Below are positions 31,100-45,260 of a stretch of 64,000 bases of DNA, in pieces; the first letter of the stretch is position 1; the number at the start of each line of letters is the position of its first letter. The DNA lies in contig NC_134901.1 in NCBI RefSeq assembly GCF_041734735.1, positions 23,246,987 to 23,310,986 on the forward strand, in the 5' to 3' direction. The notes beneath the pieces are model-generated. The model was given only the letters and a program-made list of their open reading frames with translations. It was not told where the DNA came from and made no database searches. The stretch is from Babylonia areolata (lineage: Eukaryota > Mollusca > Gastropoda > Neogastropoda > Buccinidae). Made by a program: the position numbers and the translations under genes.

Positions 31100-34000
31100 T
31101 GACTTACAATTAGTTTATTTGAAATGGATACTGATGTTAATACTTTCAGTGGCATCTGGATGTAGTGCAATTTCTGATTTTCTCATATACTATCTTGTCA
31201 TTTCATAAATACAGCAGCCATGGTAATTTCAGTCTGCCAAGTTGAATACAATGAAAAAAAAAGGTCCCCAGATAAATACGATGGGGAAAAAACCCCCTCT
31301 TTCTGCTGTTAATATTATGTGATTAAAACTAAATGATATCACCATTTTAGAGTTGGCAACCTAAATTAAAAAAACAAACAAACAAACAAAAAAACAAACA
31401 AACAAAAACTTTCAGCCTTTTGTGAAGAGCAGGTTGTCTTACAATTGGGCACCAGTGTGTGTCATCCATCCATCAAATACACAATTCTCATGCTTTGAGC
31501 CAAGTCATTGATAATGCATTACCATACTGAACTGAAAAAGGCATACCAAATTTCAGAAAGTCTATCATCTATATTGTTCATGAAAGTTCCCCCCAAAAAT
31601 GCCAATATGTTGAAAGACAGCAATTCATCAGAAATGACTAATGAAAATATGTACACTGTTACAATGTTCATCCTCATAATATAAAAAAAGGGAATAGGAA
31701 CAACTGATAAGCTTTTTCACAGAGATGAAAGCAGAAAGTGGATAATCAGGCAAGAAAAACTACAAAATAACAATACAGTCCACAACCTACGTTAGCTACA
31801 TTATTTTGACTACAGAATAAACTATATTTACTAATTTCATTAACAAATGACAGAATACACAATCAATATTTACCAATACCACTAACATATGATCAAGGCT
31901 GATAGTTTGCTGTGGTTGAACTGATAAATTCTGAGCCACAGCAAATCCCATGCTGAGTAACACTAAATCTTCTTTTTTTTTTTTCTTTAAAAGAAAAGCT
32001 GTGTAAACTGGGCATTATACAGACTTCATAAAAAGTTTAGTACCACTTCATAAAAGCAGGCCTGTTTTCACAAAATGTTAAACAATTGAGACATGATTTG
32101 AATCATGATGGCTGCTTATGTTATATTACTGACCTCTCTCTGAATACACAAATGGTTGTTTCAGGCACACATGCTTGAAAAATGCATTTGAAAAAGATAA
32201 ATGTTCAAGTATAAAAAAAGGGAAAAAAAAAGAGTTATTCATGGATATATAAATAATAGCTGTGGAAGAAGACAAAAATGACTGCAGGATTCTTCAAAGA
32301 CAAAAAACTAAAGTTTATAAAAACCTTTTGGGTGGTAGTTGAATCCTCTTTGTTTATTCACGACGTTTCGGACCGTAGGCCCGTTGTCAAGTGAAGAGAA
32401 GAGGACAGTGTGAATAGGAAAGCCTATGTGAGGAAAGGGTGATGACATCTCACTACTTTCTGTTTTGATGGGCCATGCACACTCAACACTTGCTGATCTC
32501 CATTCAGTGCAATACATACTCACACACACACACACACCCACATACACACACACACACACACGCACACACACAAAATGCATACACATATATATTGCTTCTA
32601 AAAAGAGGGATAGGAGGTAAAGAAAGAATAAGGACAGAGAGATCAAGGCAGAAGGGCCCAGGCGCTAGACGTCAGTGACTCTGACGTTCAATCCACTCGG
32701 CTGTACGGTCCCCAAGCAGTCAATGATGCTGTGGATTTTCATTGTGAAAAATTGCAGGAAAGCACCTCTAGTCATGAGTGGTGCTCATTACACTGGCTGC
32801 TCACACCACTGTTAGCCGAAAATTCAGCATCAGTACACTATGCCCCTAAACAGAAAACTATGCAAGTTCTGAAGTGGTCCTGAACTTTTTATGAAACCTG
32901 TATTGGTATGACCTAATGACTTCGATGTTGCCTGTGGATCAGCCCTTTCAGTGCCTGTAAGACATCAGCTGACGTCCTGCACAATGTTTTGACATAGTGC
33001 CTATGAGATGTCCACTGATGTTCTGTTTTTATTCCAATTTGTCCTTCGTCGGAGTTTGGTTCAATGAACATAAACAGACTCTGAATGTTTTGTTTAATGT
33101 GTCTGAATTATAAAATCCTTCTTGCTGATGTTTGGCAAGCTGGACCATGTGAAAAATGGGTTTACCTCATTTTTAAATAACGCTTGAAAACTTTGTCCAG
33201 CAAAGACAGTGGTCCCTGTCAGTGAATTTACACTTCTTTTAAAGCCGATATCTCTTTTCCCAAAGCACTCGCCACTTCGGAAGCTAAGATTTTTTACAAC
33301 AATCTTATAATCTCTGGATCAGTTAGGGCAGCCCTCACCTCCTCTTTCACTGACATTTTTGCTCCCTCTCCTGCCATTGCTGACTGATTCTAAAATGGTG
33401 CTTGTTGTTTCAGAGTCACATTCCGTAAGACTAGAATTAGCCTGAACACAAACTCTCTTATCATCAACGCTGTCGACTAATGGTAAGCATGCTAAACATT
33501 TAACAGACATGACATGGCATGTCACAGGTGACAAGATCACATAGTGAACATGCTTACAGCACACGAAACGTTCTCACAACTCTTGAGGTTGCCATTTTGT
33601 TTAACACACCAACGTTGAGTCCACAATGAAATTAATATTTCTTGAAAGAAATGAACATCACACACACAGGAGAGCATCAAACATCCATGAAACATCTATG
33701 AAAGTTCTCACATGATGAAACTTTTCCTTAGTCTCTGAACAACCTTGAAAATCACAAAAAGTTGAGAGAACCCAACAGTCTGCCTACATCCCCGCCATTG
33801 CCGACCTTGACCAGGTCGTTCTGTTTCTTTTCTTTTTGGATGTCATTCTGTGCAGGTAGAAATACACTTTTTTGATGTACAAAAATCATCTTCACTTTGA
33901 AATGCCTGAATAGATGTCTGCAAACAAAATAATGCGGAGAAGGCCTGATTCAGAATCCATATTCATTTTCCCTCACAAAAAACAAAACACATTTACTTTC

Positions 34001-34940
34001 TTTCAATATCTCTTATCATTTTTGTACTTAGATTGTAAACAATGTGCTACCTAAAATACTCAAAAATTCCCTGGCAAGGGGAGAGCATGTTTTTATAAAT
34101 AAAAAAAACTGTGATACTGAATGGGTTAATTTTAGCCATGCCATGAGAACACAGTTTCTGTTTTGATGTCTGTTTATCAGTGTCTACATTATTAGAAAAA
34201 TTAAATTAGCAAATACTGTTACCTTTGAAGTACGGATATATTCAGATGAACAATTGTAGAATTAACATATGCATGCATGTCATTAAAAAAAAGAAGAAAA
34301 TCAAACAAAATATTTCACACATTTTTTACAACACAGAACTTGGTCTCCTTGAAAACCGCTATTTACAGATTATTTGGAATAAATGAAAAATAACAATATG
34401 AACCATACCATCATCTATTATACCTGATTACACAAAAAGCTTCCCGCAAACCTAAAATATGCAGCATAAATGATAAATGTGAACAGAACATAACAGCAAT
34501 ACACAGATGAACTATCAACAACAACAAAAATAAAGTGGGTAAACAGTTAAGATGAAGGAAAAAAATCGGACAAACAGCACCACTACCCAAACAATATTTA
34601 TTATGCAATATTAACCCAAAATCTACTGTCAACAAAAACAGGCTTGTTGACACAAATGTTACCATATCTACAATGTGAGTAGCACACACACACACACAAA
34701 TAAACTAGACAAATATCACAAAAGGAAGTCCTACTTTCAGTCACAAACAGTGATGAAAAAAGTTTAAGGATAAATAAATTAAGAGAAAATTCAATAGTTC
34801 ACCACCTGTTTTTTTTTTCTTACAATGTTTTTACTCCAGCTGTTTGTTGACATTTTTGTTAAAAAAAAAAAGCAAAAAAAAAAGCATGATTGTGTCATGA
34901 TTAAATGTAAAGAAGTTTCAAGTTCATGAGTGTATCCACA

Positions 34941-34993
<53 letters not shown>

Positions 34994-35456
34994 ATGTGGG
35001 TGCGAGTTTCTACTTTTAAAATATCTGAACATTATAGTCATTTACTATCATTTCACTTGTGAATTTAATGAGTCAAAAGACAAACATAACAAACGATAAA
35101 GACATAGACTCTCAATCAAAATAACTCAAATCCAAACCCATAATAAATTCAAACAGCATGCAAGCAACTCTCCCGACACAAATCAAATCAATACGAACAA
35201 ACTTGTGCAATTAGACAGTATTTTCTGGTTGTAGCACAGCTTATCTTATTTCAACTTGTTTTCTGTTTGTAAGCTTACAACTTTACAACTTTTTTCATCT
35301 TAAAAACAGATATTTGTCGTTGGATCAGTCTGCAAGCTTTAATACCTCCCTGAAACTGAAACTGAAAAGAGGACACTTAATATCTTTCTACATGACTTTA
35401 CATATGTCAGCATGTAAAATAAATTGTTTGTGTACGAACTCAGGCACAGCAAGCAT

Positions 35457-35497
<41 letters not shown>

Positions 35498-35905
35498 TGC
35501 ATACGCACAAATCAAATCAAATCTATATACACATGAGTACAAAACTTCACTTTCTGTAATTTGTGAAATGTTCTTCATGTATATAAAAGGTCATGCATGA
35601 GCAGAGAGAAACAGACAGAGTACAGAGTAAAGCACACACCTACAGAGACATAGTATGCACACACATGCAAAAAAAAACAAAAACAAATCCTTTTGTATCA
35701 CACTTTCCTGCAAAACTTTCAAAGTTTAAGCCCTGACCACATACACTGATATATATATATACACTGATACACTGATATATGTGCTGTTCACCTGTGGGTT
35801 GTTGACCATGGGTTATTTGTGTTTTCCATCGATTTCTTCTTTTTTGCTCAATTTATCAAAACAAAGCATCAACAAAAAAGACAATAGCAACAAGAAGACA
35901 ATAAC

Positions 35906-35936
<31 letters not shown>

Positions 35937-37780
35937 AATAACTATTTCTTCAGTGTTAATGGACTGACATTTTGGACTATACAGAGAAGGCCACAATAAA
36001 TGTTCCCTATAGTCAAAAAGTGTAACGGGGGTGGGGGGGAGCTTTTAAAATACACCAAATTCTTTCTTACAAATATGACCCCCCCCCCTTACCCTCCTGC
36101 CTCCCAAACTAGAAGAACAACTAATCTGGTTGCCAGCTAATCTGTATGAATGTGTTGTGTGTCTTCATGCGTGCGTTCAAGGTTGGTACACAGCAAAGCA
36201 GAATCCTAATACGCTAATGGTTAGGTACACCCCAGCTGAAAGCAAAATGTCTGAGTTCAATATCTGTGTAGGCCATGATCCCTGTATCTTCTTCGCTGGG
36301 TGCTAAGCACTGGTCTGAGTACTAGCCCTTTAGTAGGGAACAGGGGTTCTTTGTGCTTTGTACATGTAAACAAACCTGTACAAAACAAAGTTGTTGGCTA
36401 AATTTAGTCTCAGCATGCTTCTAATTTCTGCTGCAATAAAATGTAGAAAATCGCTTTCCTAAACGCTGAAAAAGCACCAGTTTTATATAAAAAGATCAGC
36501 TGTATTTACTTTATTTTTCAGTGTGTATATTCAACTTGGCAACAAACCTGGATCAAAGTTAACAGGAATGTGTACAGCATTTTAACCACTTAAGGTTTGT
36601 CCACAGATGTACTTCAAATTATTGAACAAATTAAACAATAAATGTTTGGGACTTACTGAAGCATGCTGAGGATTTAAATCATTCTCTGAATCATGGAACA
36701 CTTCCAGCAGAGAAGTATTTTTATGTGTCCATGACTGTTCAGAAAAAAATAAACTATGGAAAAAAAAAAAAGTATGAAAAAATGTAAGATCTAGATATGT
36801 TAAAATGTTCTTGATAAAATCATATGGAAGTCCATGAAGAGTTCCAAGATGCATCTTAAAAACTATTAATGAATGGTCAAAACTAGTTAAATCAATTAAG
36901 ATCAGAAGATCTGACTCATCAAAAAGCCTTAGGCACAAGCAGGAAAATACATTCAGCGGCGTCTGAATACTGTAAGGAGAAAAACTGTTAAGCAACGAAG
37001 CATTTCACTGAACCCTCACAAAAATAAACAGACATGCTTCTAGCCAACAAAGATATACATTGTGTTGAATGACTGCTTCAGGTCAGATGAACATCTTCTT
37101 GTTAACCAAACGGCAAAAAAAAAGGGTTAAGAATTGACCAAAAGCAGAAATTTACCCATAACATACATATTCTCTATTTATCTTCACGAATCCACGTCTC
37201 TTTGTGAGAAAACTAACTACAGCTGGAAAAAGAGAGAAAATGCAAGAAAGGGAGAGAGAGGGTAAGGTGGTTAGGACAGAGAAGAGAGACCAAAAGAGTT
37301 ACAAACTGAAGCACTGAGAGAGAGAATGCAAAAGACAAACAGAACAGAGAGACACAAAACTACGGACTGATTACTGCTTATCGAACTTTGCTCTGTTTAC
37401 AATTCAACCAAAATACTCTTTGCGTGCTATACTGTGCACAAATGCTAAACCCGCCATTTGAATAACAATGACCCTAAAGGAAAACAAACCAAACAGAGGA
37501 AACCTGAAACAATGCAATCCTATCATCAAACCACACAAAACTTCCTCCAGATCAAACAATATCCATCTTCAAAGTTTCTCCATGAGAAATGAAATAACAT
37601 AAAAGAAGGTAAGGTGTGGAAGTGAGGGAGAGGGGATGGGGTAGGGGTGGGGGACTGAGGGGGGGTTGGGGGGGGGGAGGGGAGAAAAACGAAAAATAAC
37701 AGGATCATGAATCAGATGCACTGAAGAAAAGGATGAGAGAATCCAAGCAGGATGCATGGGCGTTTTCTTGTGCCTGTACG
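31100..37780. other. Intergenic / ligase 3' region, AT-rich
   Basis: No conserved protein segment seen. Holds microsatellites: (CA)n about 32520-32572, (TG)n 34944-34992, (CA)n 35459-35492, poly-A 35909-35932 and a G-rich run 37640-37682. Also a ribozyme-like motif at 32340-32400 and an unclassified old retroelement-like tract about 32690-33600. The 3' UTR of the ligase gene must lie in the right part, but I see no clear poly(A) signal. Confidence 0.5.
32320..32400 (-). ncRNA. Hammerhead-like ribozyme motif of a Penelope-like element, decayed
   Basis: On the minus strand: CTTGACAAC, then a hairpin GGGCC-TAC-GGTCC, then GAAACGTC and GTGAATAAACAAAGAGG. This resembles the hammerhead block that Penelope-like elements carry (CTGATGA, stem II, GAAAC). 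The first core differs from the consensus, including at the catalytic G, so activity is unlikely. Identification is from memory and tentative. Confidence 0.4.
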
Positions 37781-37797
37781 ACCAGTGGTATCAACCT

Positions 37798-37863
37798 TCA
37801 TTGATTCTTCAGGGAGGCCTCGAGTGCAGCTCTCAACATGGCTTCATCGTCCTGATCATAATC
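37798..37863 (-). CDS. Ligase coding exon 5, ubiquitin-interacting motif and stop
   Basis: Residues 200-220: DYDQDDEAMLRAALEASLKN plus Q and TGA. Acidic start, then the A..S spacing of a UIM helix. Acceptor ACAACAG. Follows exon 4 in phase 0 (…YVDYDQDDE), like YDVDEED in RNF114. Confidence 0.92.
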   Translation of the reverse strand, partial: DYDQDDEAMLRAALEASLKNQ

Positions 37864-40800
37864 CTGTTGTAAAAAAAAAAAAAAGAAAAAAAGAAAGAAA
37901 GGAAAAAAAGAAAAGAATAATAAATAAAGTAAACAACACAATGACAAATCTGTCACAAAAAATGTCCATCCTTTACCGACCAGGCGCTGTTACCGAGATT
38001 CGAACCTGGGACCCTCAGATTGGAAGTTCAACACTTTAACCACTTAGCTATTGCGCCTGTCAGTCAGTCCATACAATCCATTCATACACATTCCATTTGT
38101 CTTGCTGGCAAGTCTTGAATAAAGTGTCCAGTGCTGCTAATTTGTGTAACCTTTCTTTCTTTTTTTCCACGTACTGATATTAACTGTGAGCACTCTAGGC
38201 CCGAGTGCTAAGGAGGCAGAGCTTATCATAAATACCCATTATTATTATTGCTGTATTGTACTGTACTGATTTGTATTGTATTCATTGTATTGCATTGCTT
38301 GGTACTGTATTGTACTGTACCATATTGTATATATTGTAATGCACTGCTTTGCATTGCATAGTATTGTATTTTATTGAACTGTATTGCATTGTACTGTATT
38401 TATTGTAATGCACTGATCTGCATTGCATGGTACTGAGTTGTATTGTACTGTATTTATTGTAATGCATTGCTTTGCACTGCATGGTACTGTATTGTATTGC
38501 ATTGTATATTTGTATTGTATCTATTGCATTGCATTGCATTGCAGTATTAAACTGTACTGTATTCATTGTAACGTAATCCATTGCTTTGCTTTGCATTGCA
38601 TGGTATTGTAATGTATTGGTACTATACTGCATTTGTAATGTATTGAACTGTATTGTAGTGACTGTCACAACAGATGTATCTCGCTCTCTGTGCGTCAAAA
38701 AACTCAGGGCTTCCGACTCTCCCACACCACCCACATCATCGCAACCACTCACCACATAGGTCTCGTACTCAAACTTGTGGCGGGTGTTGAGGTGCTGGAG
38801 GAAGTTGGTGCTGCGGAGCGTGGGGTCCCCCCAGGGCATGGAGGTGCAGATGGGGCACACCACCTGGCTGGGGTCATGGCGGTGCAGGCTGTTGCAGTGC
38901 TCGATCATCGCCTTGCAGTCCAGGTTCGCCTGCTGGCAGTATGGGCACCGGAAGGTGGAGCGGTTCGGGCCAGGTCTGCACACACAAGAACCAAGAGAAT
39001 CGAGAAGTTCATTTTAATCTTTTGACCCCTACTGGGTTACAGAGGATATAAAGTAACAACATTGGTATTACACACCAAAACCTGAAATGCACACAACAAA
39101 TAAAACAATGAAATTGGTGATAAAAACAGGAAAAAAAACAAAAAGCGGTCATATCATCTTGTAATCTTCTCTTTTTTGATGAGTTTCCCCACTTTCAAAC
39201 ACACTCTCCTCCCGGCTTTCCACAAATTGCAAAAACTAAAAACTGATTTTGGATTCAAAATACACACACACACATGCAGACACAAACACACACATGCAGA
39301 CACACCACAAACACACACAACACACACTCACATTCAACACATGTACATCGCATGCCAAAAATCAATCAATCAAGACAGGTACAGGTTTGCCTTCAGGCTT
39401 GTCAAAAGAACATAAAAAAACACCAACTGATTACTAAAAGAAAAATCAAGCACCATACATTTTATACACGAACGTTTACAAATGATATCCAAATGCAATG
39501 CAGTAACCAGAAATTTCTAACAAAGAAACACAAGACTGTTGGCGAAGAATGCTGTATAATTTGTTTGTTTAAACTAGATTCTCATTAAAGATCCCAGTCT
39601 TTTAGTTGCCACTGGGGCAGCAAAATTCATATTCACTGGGTCCAGGATTCAGCGTTGGAAAGTGGGGCCCACTCCTCTCCTTTAGCCATTTTAACCTTGC
39701 CCAACTGAAACCAGACACCCATTCACATCTGCCTGCAATGACAAAAAAAAACAAAACAAAAAACAACTGAAGTAAAGTGTCTTTCCCCAGGACAAAACAC
39801 CATGCTGAAACGGGGCCTTGAACCTTGTCACTGGTATCAGTATCAGTATCAGTATCGGTATCAGCAGCTCCAGGAGGCATCACTGCTTTCGGTCAAATCC
39901 ATGTACGCTACACCATATCTGCCATGCAGATGCCTGACCAGCAGTGTAACCCAACATGCTTAGTCAGGCCTTGAGAAAAAAAAAAGAAGAAAAAGAAAAA
40001 AAAAAAAAAAAACCAAGAAAAAAAAACCCCCAAAACAACCCCCCCCCCCCGAAAAAAATTGATAAATACATAAACATACTACCACTACTAAATAATATTT
40101 ATAAGGCGCAAAATCTTGATGAAGTCACCTCTTAGCGTATTAACAAACAAACAAACAAACAAAAAATCACTGGTAAACACTGAATCAGAAGTATGACATC
40201 TAACCGATTCTACCATGCCATCTCCGTTAAAAGATTCTCATGGATAAGTGCAAATGTTACAACTGTTTTCTTGTCTGAAGAAAGAAAAAGCCAAGATCAA
40301 AACGAATGAGAGTTTTTTTCAAAAGATGGTTCGAGATGATACAACCGACAGTCAAAGTTATGCTGAAATTGGTCCAGTGCATTGGCAGAAACTGCTGTCC
40401 ATTCATGACAAATAGAAAGACAGGAGTGTCACTGATCTCTTTCTGTAATGAACACACACACTCTCAAAAAAACAAACAAAAAAAAACAACCCCAAAAAAT
40501 GTTTCCCAGAGAGGGAGCTAATATATAAAGAAGATATAATAAAGAAGATGGGGGAAAAAAAAGAAACATGCACACTCTCACACACGATATACACTCAGTC
40601 ACTTCTCTCACAAACATGTAAACACTCACTCTCTCATCCTCTCCTCTCCCCATCACACACTCATTCTCACTTTAAGTTTATCACAAAAAAAGAAGATGAA
40701 AAAACAAGTTCCATATCCATATAATATGCACAGAAATCTGCTGTCTTCCTATCAGTGTTGTAGAGGAATTGGGAGCAACAGGAGAACAAAGCAGACTCCC

Positions 40801-41177
40801 TCTAATCCATACAGTATACTTTACTTCTTATATCAGTTTCAGTTCAAAAATGCTACCTGGAACCCCCCACCCCACCCCTCCCCCCACACCCCCCAAAAAA
40901 AGAAGGAAAAGAAAGGAATATATACTTACTGAGGAACTGGTTGTGAAGTCTGCTTTATGGGTTTGAACTTGAAATCAACTCTGTCTGTGACACCACAGGT
41001 CTCCATATGCTTGCGAAGGGCATGTGCAGTCATCTGCAGATTGTCACACAAATCATCTACATGTACTATTTGTAATCATACAAAAAACAACTGAACTTAA
41101 GGTCAAATTTTATCAGACAGTCAGCAGGTATCTCTCTCTCTCTCTCTCCCTCTCTCTCTCTCTCTATATATATATAT

Positions 41178-41209
<32 letters not shown>

Positions 41210-44200
41210 GGGTGAGTGAAGTTCATGGTTGGAGGCAAACACGCTGACTTGCTGCTCTTCAATTGGTGCTAATTCCCCAAGGCAAACAACGTTTTGAGCC
41301 TTAATATTCTGCAAGGCTGCTGTTACTGGCACCATCGACCATGCCTGCAACTTTGGTTGAGTTTCATCAACACTGTGGTACCTATCACCTGACTGTTGTG
41401 TTTCAAACCAACAAAAGACTAAAACGTTTGTGGTCAAATGTCATGAAAGGGGTACGGTTTGTTCCTTGTAAATGGGACGTGTACAGTGATAGCCAGCACA
41501 ACATCCACACAGACTTCAAAATGTTTATTTCACATGCTGTCAGTTCACTCACAACATATTGCACTGCACTCAAGCAAGATTCAGGTGTGTCACAGCAACA
41601 TTTGTCACTGTCTTCCTTGCACACTTCTTGTTACAATGCATGGATGGCGGAAGCAAATCTGCGCCCCAGTTATTCAACATCCTATTTGCCAGGAAGGAGT
41701 TTCACATTGCTCATCTGACTTGCACCACCCACTTCTTAATGAAAAAATGCACCACTCTTCAACATAAGTGCAACCAGTTTGAAGAATGGACAGACTATTT
41801 AGGGACTGCACATTAAAACATAGACGATAACTTAGACTGACTAGAAGCTTTCTCCAGACTGAATAACATTTGATTCATCAACGTGTATGAAAAGAAAAAG
41901 AAAAACTACTCAGACTGTGTCAGAAAAGTAGTGCAACTCCTGAACAGGTTTTACCCCTATAAGACTTGGTCTGTTGTTGATATGGAACAGGCCCAACAAC
42001 TTGGACCAAAGAGAGACAACCCCACCTACCCTAGGCCTCTGATTGCCAAACTTTATAAATGGTGTGACAAGCTGTCAGTTCTTAGGGAGAAGGACAGCAG
42101 AAAAGAAACGGCGGACACCCTCCGTGTGGCTGCTGATCTCACCACTCCACAACACTTCATCAGACAAGAGAGACAAGAAGGTCATCACGCATTTTTATGG
42201 AATGGCCATCTCCATGTCAATGAGAACAGAAGACCAGATTGTTTCCGGGAAGATCAGCAGACTGAGAAGAGACACAGAATCCAGCAGGACGCTCCCCCCT
42301 CCTCCCACCCACCCCTCCACGGTATCCTCATGATATGGACTCCACCTCTATGATGTCAGAGTTGTTCCACTTAAACCACCAACCAATGGAACGACATGCT
42401 GACCCATCACGTCTTCCCCGTCCCCCACTCAGTCAACAGTTCCTTCTGAGGATCCCTGGCCAGCTGCTGACAGTCCTCCACTCCTTGACGGCACTGCTGA
42501 CCTCATGCAGCATGCAATTAGTGCATATAAAAGAACCCATGGCAAAAGCAGCTTGTCCTAGCAAAAAACCTTAAGACAATCCACTTTGATAACAAAATAC
42601 ACTTGAAGACAGAAAAAAGATGAAGAAAAAAATGGGTGGCTCTGATCTGAGGAGACATGCTATCCTTGGGTATGGTAGCCTGAATTGAACACTGTGAAAT
42701 CTGTTGCAACAAAAAGTATTGCGATACAACAGTGTAGAAAGTCAACAATGATAACCCAAAAAGTGAATTAACAAAATGACTGAAAGTAAACAAAATGAAT
42801 AAAAAAATAAATCATGACAACAAGTAAAATCAATACAAAGTAAGAGAAAAAAAACAACTAAACTGCTTCTTAGTAACAATCTGAACTGAAATTGAAAATC
42901 AACAATGACTGCATTTTTGAGGGGGCAGTTTTGTTTGAAATTCTATTATCTTAAATCTACCTTGGACCTGTATCAATAAATGATAAAAAAAAAAAAAAAC
43001 AACAGTACATGTACACACATTCATTAAACATTACCACCATGTAAACACCATGACAAATACACATATCCATGGCTTATAAAAACGAAACATGCATCTAGAT
43101 ATGTTAACACTGTCATCCACACACACGCGCGCGTGCGCACATGCACATTACAATTACTCTCATGTACAGAGCTCAAACAGTAAGACTGCCTTTACCTGCA
43201 CGCCACATGTTTTGCACTGGCAATAAGAAGACATCATGAGAACCTCAATGTCTCTGGCCTCTACAGACTGTCGGGGATTGAAGGGTGTGCGACAATGCGG
43301 GCACAGAAACTGTCGGTCGACTGGCTGCAAGCCATTCAAACAGTCTGCGCAGAAACTGTGGACAAAGAACATCAAGATGTCACCCACTACATGGAAATCA
43401 ACTGCCAAAATAAATCAAGCACAGATCAATAGATCGCTGGAGATGTCTGTTCTCACATGACCTATTGAGACGTGTCACATGATCTGTGCTCTCAAAGCTG
43501 ATAGGCTCTCTGAAATTTCGAGCAACAACGGCGATCAAGAGAGGCAGAACATGCGAAACAGCAGGCTTCCTTTTTTCGATTATTTGCTCTTTTTTGTGTG
43601 TGCATACCATGGCACTTCACTGACCAGAGTTTCGTTGTAGCAATGGGGGCTATCAACCGAAGAAATTAAGGACAGCGCATGTTTGCTGCTTTTGTCTATG
43701 TCAGTCACCTTTGCAATTGCTCGAATTTCCAGTAAAAGTTTGATGCACATGCGCAAGATCCAAGGCGGCACCCTGGGTAGACACAACACTGTAAAACTTG
43801 TATTACTTATCACTGTCAAGTATTTATTGATGAAGTGGCAGTAAGTTTTCAACTGAGGTGAGTATCAGCTTGTGGGTGTGTGCTTTCCCCTGCCTTCCCA
43901 CCCCCTTCCCCGCCTTCCCTTCCAGCCTCCTTTTTATTCCTCTTTATCCAAAAGGCTGTCACAAAAAATATAACACTTTGTTGCCCTTGATATGCAGATG
44001 AATAACCCTGACAAGCCTGGTGTGGTATGAAAAAAAAAAGAATAAAAAAAGAGCATGTCAATCCTTTTAAATAATATCTATTGTTGCCCCATTGTCTACA
44101 CTGTTCCGGAGGTGTCGCTCCCATGCGTCTGTGTATACACAGAGACCTGTTGATTTTATGAGGCCATGCAACAGAGAAGATCCTACACTGCTGCTGAGTC

Positions 44201-45204
44201 ACCTCAGTAATGCTTAGTAGTGTGCAGGACACCATCTTCAAATGCCCCTGTTGAAGACAGTTATCATTTATTTGTCAAACCTCACAGAGGGAGCATCCTT
44301 TTGGAACTGAGACTGCAACTGAGCTCCTCAAATGACAATACCAATGAATTTGCTGGCACTGATGAAAACCATAATACTAATAATAGTGATAATAATAGGA
44401 ACTCACCATCGGCATGGAATAGCATGAAAGTTGTTAATATCAGTACCAGTAGTAATCTCTAACTTTCAGCTGATGAACAAGTGACGCTGGCTTATGTGAG
44501 TCACTGAGACAAAGACTGGTCTCAAAAAAAAGCTGTCTGGCAGCTGTGATGATTGATGTATTAAACTATATAGTTTATTCTGTGCTGAAAAGAATATCAA
44601 AACAGTGTGGACATATTCCGGCAAAATTTCCATTCCAGCTGTGTTGTCCGCAGACATTTTCTTTCAGCTTAGCGGAATTTCTAAAAACTATAAAAACAGA
44701 ATATGCCAGATCTTTTAAAATATAACAGTCTGATTCCCCCCCCCCCTCTCAACAAGCTGTGGAACAGAGCCTTCAATTATCTTCTTTTTTTTTAAAAAGG
44801 AGAAAAGAAGGGAGCACAAAAGCCATAGGTAGAGTGGCATAAGCAAGTCCAGAGGAGAAGTTCCAAGTCAACTGCACAGAGTCTCCTGGTTGTACTTGGA
44901 TGACATATTCAAAATCAATGGTGACCCTGACCTGGTCACCAAAAACAAATCCTGTGTGCAACCCATCCTTGAACTGAAATTGCCAGTACAGTATGATTTC
45001 CAAATATGTGCAGCAAACATTGACAATATGGAAACAATACAACACACTGTGCCCCTTTTTGTGATGAGGGATTACTTGTGCATGGGGACCTATTTCCCAG
45101 CTTGAAAACTCTTAGAATCCACAACAATTATATACCCCAGTGAAATTCAGTTCTTAAATAATTTATTAATGTTAATTCAGAACTATTAAAAAAAATAAAA
45201 AAAA

Positions 45205-45260
<56 letters not shown>

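Noticed and set aside
33310-33600. 81-codon minus-strand frame with several Cys
   Set aside because: No family recognised and the surrounding sequence looks like an old retroelement 5' region; too weak to call.
38282-38752. Continuation of the 233-codon frame past ligase exon 4
   Set aside because: A good donor ends the exon at 38753; the remainder is pentamer repeat, and exon 5 completes the family C-terminus.
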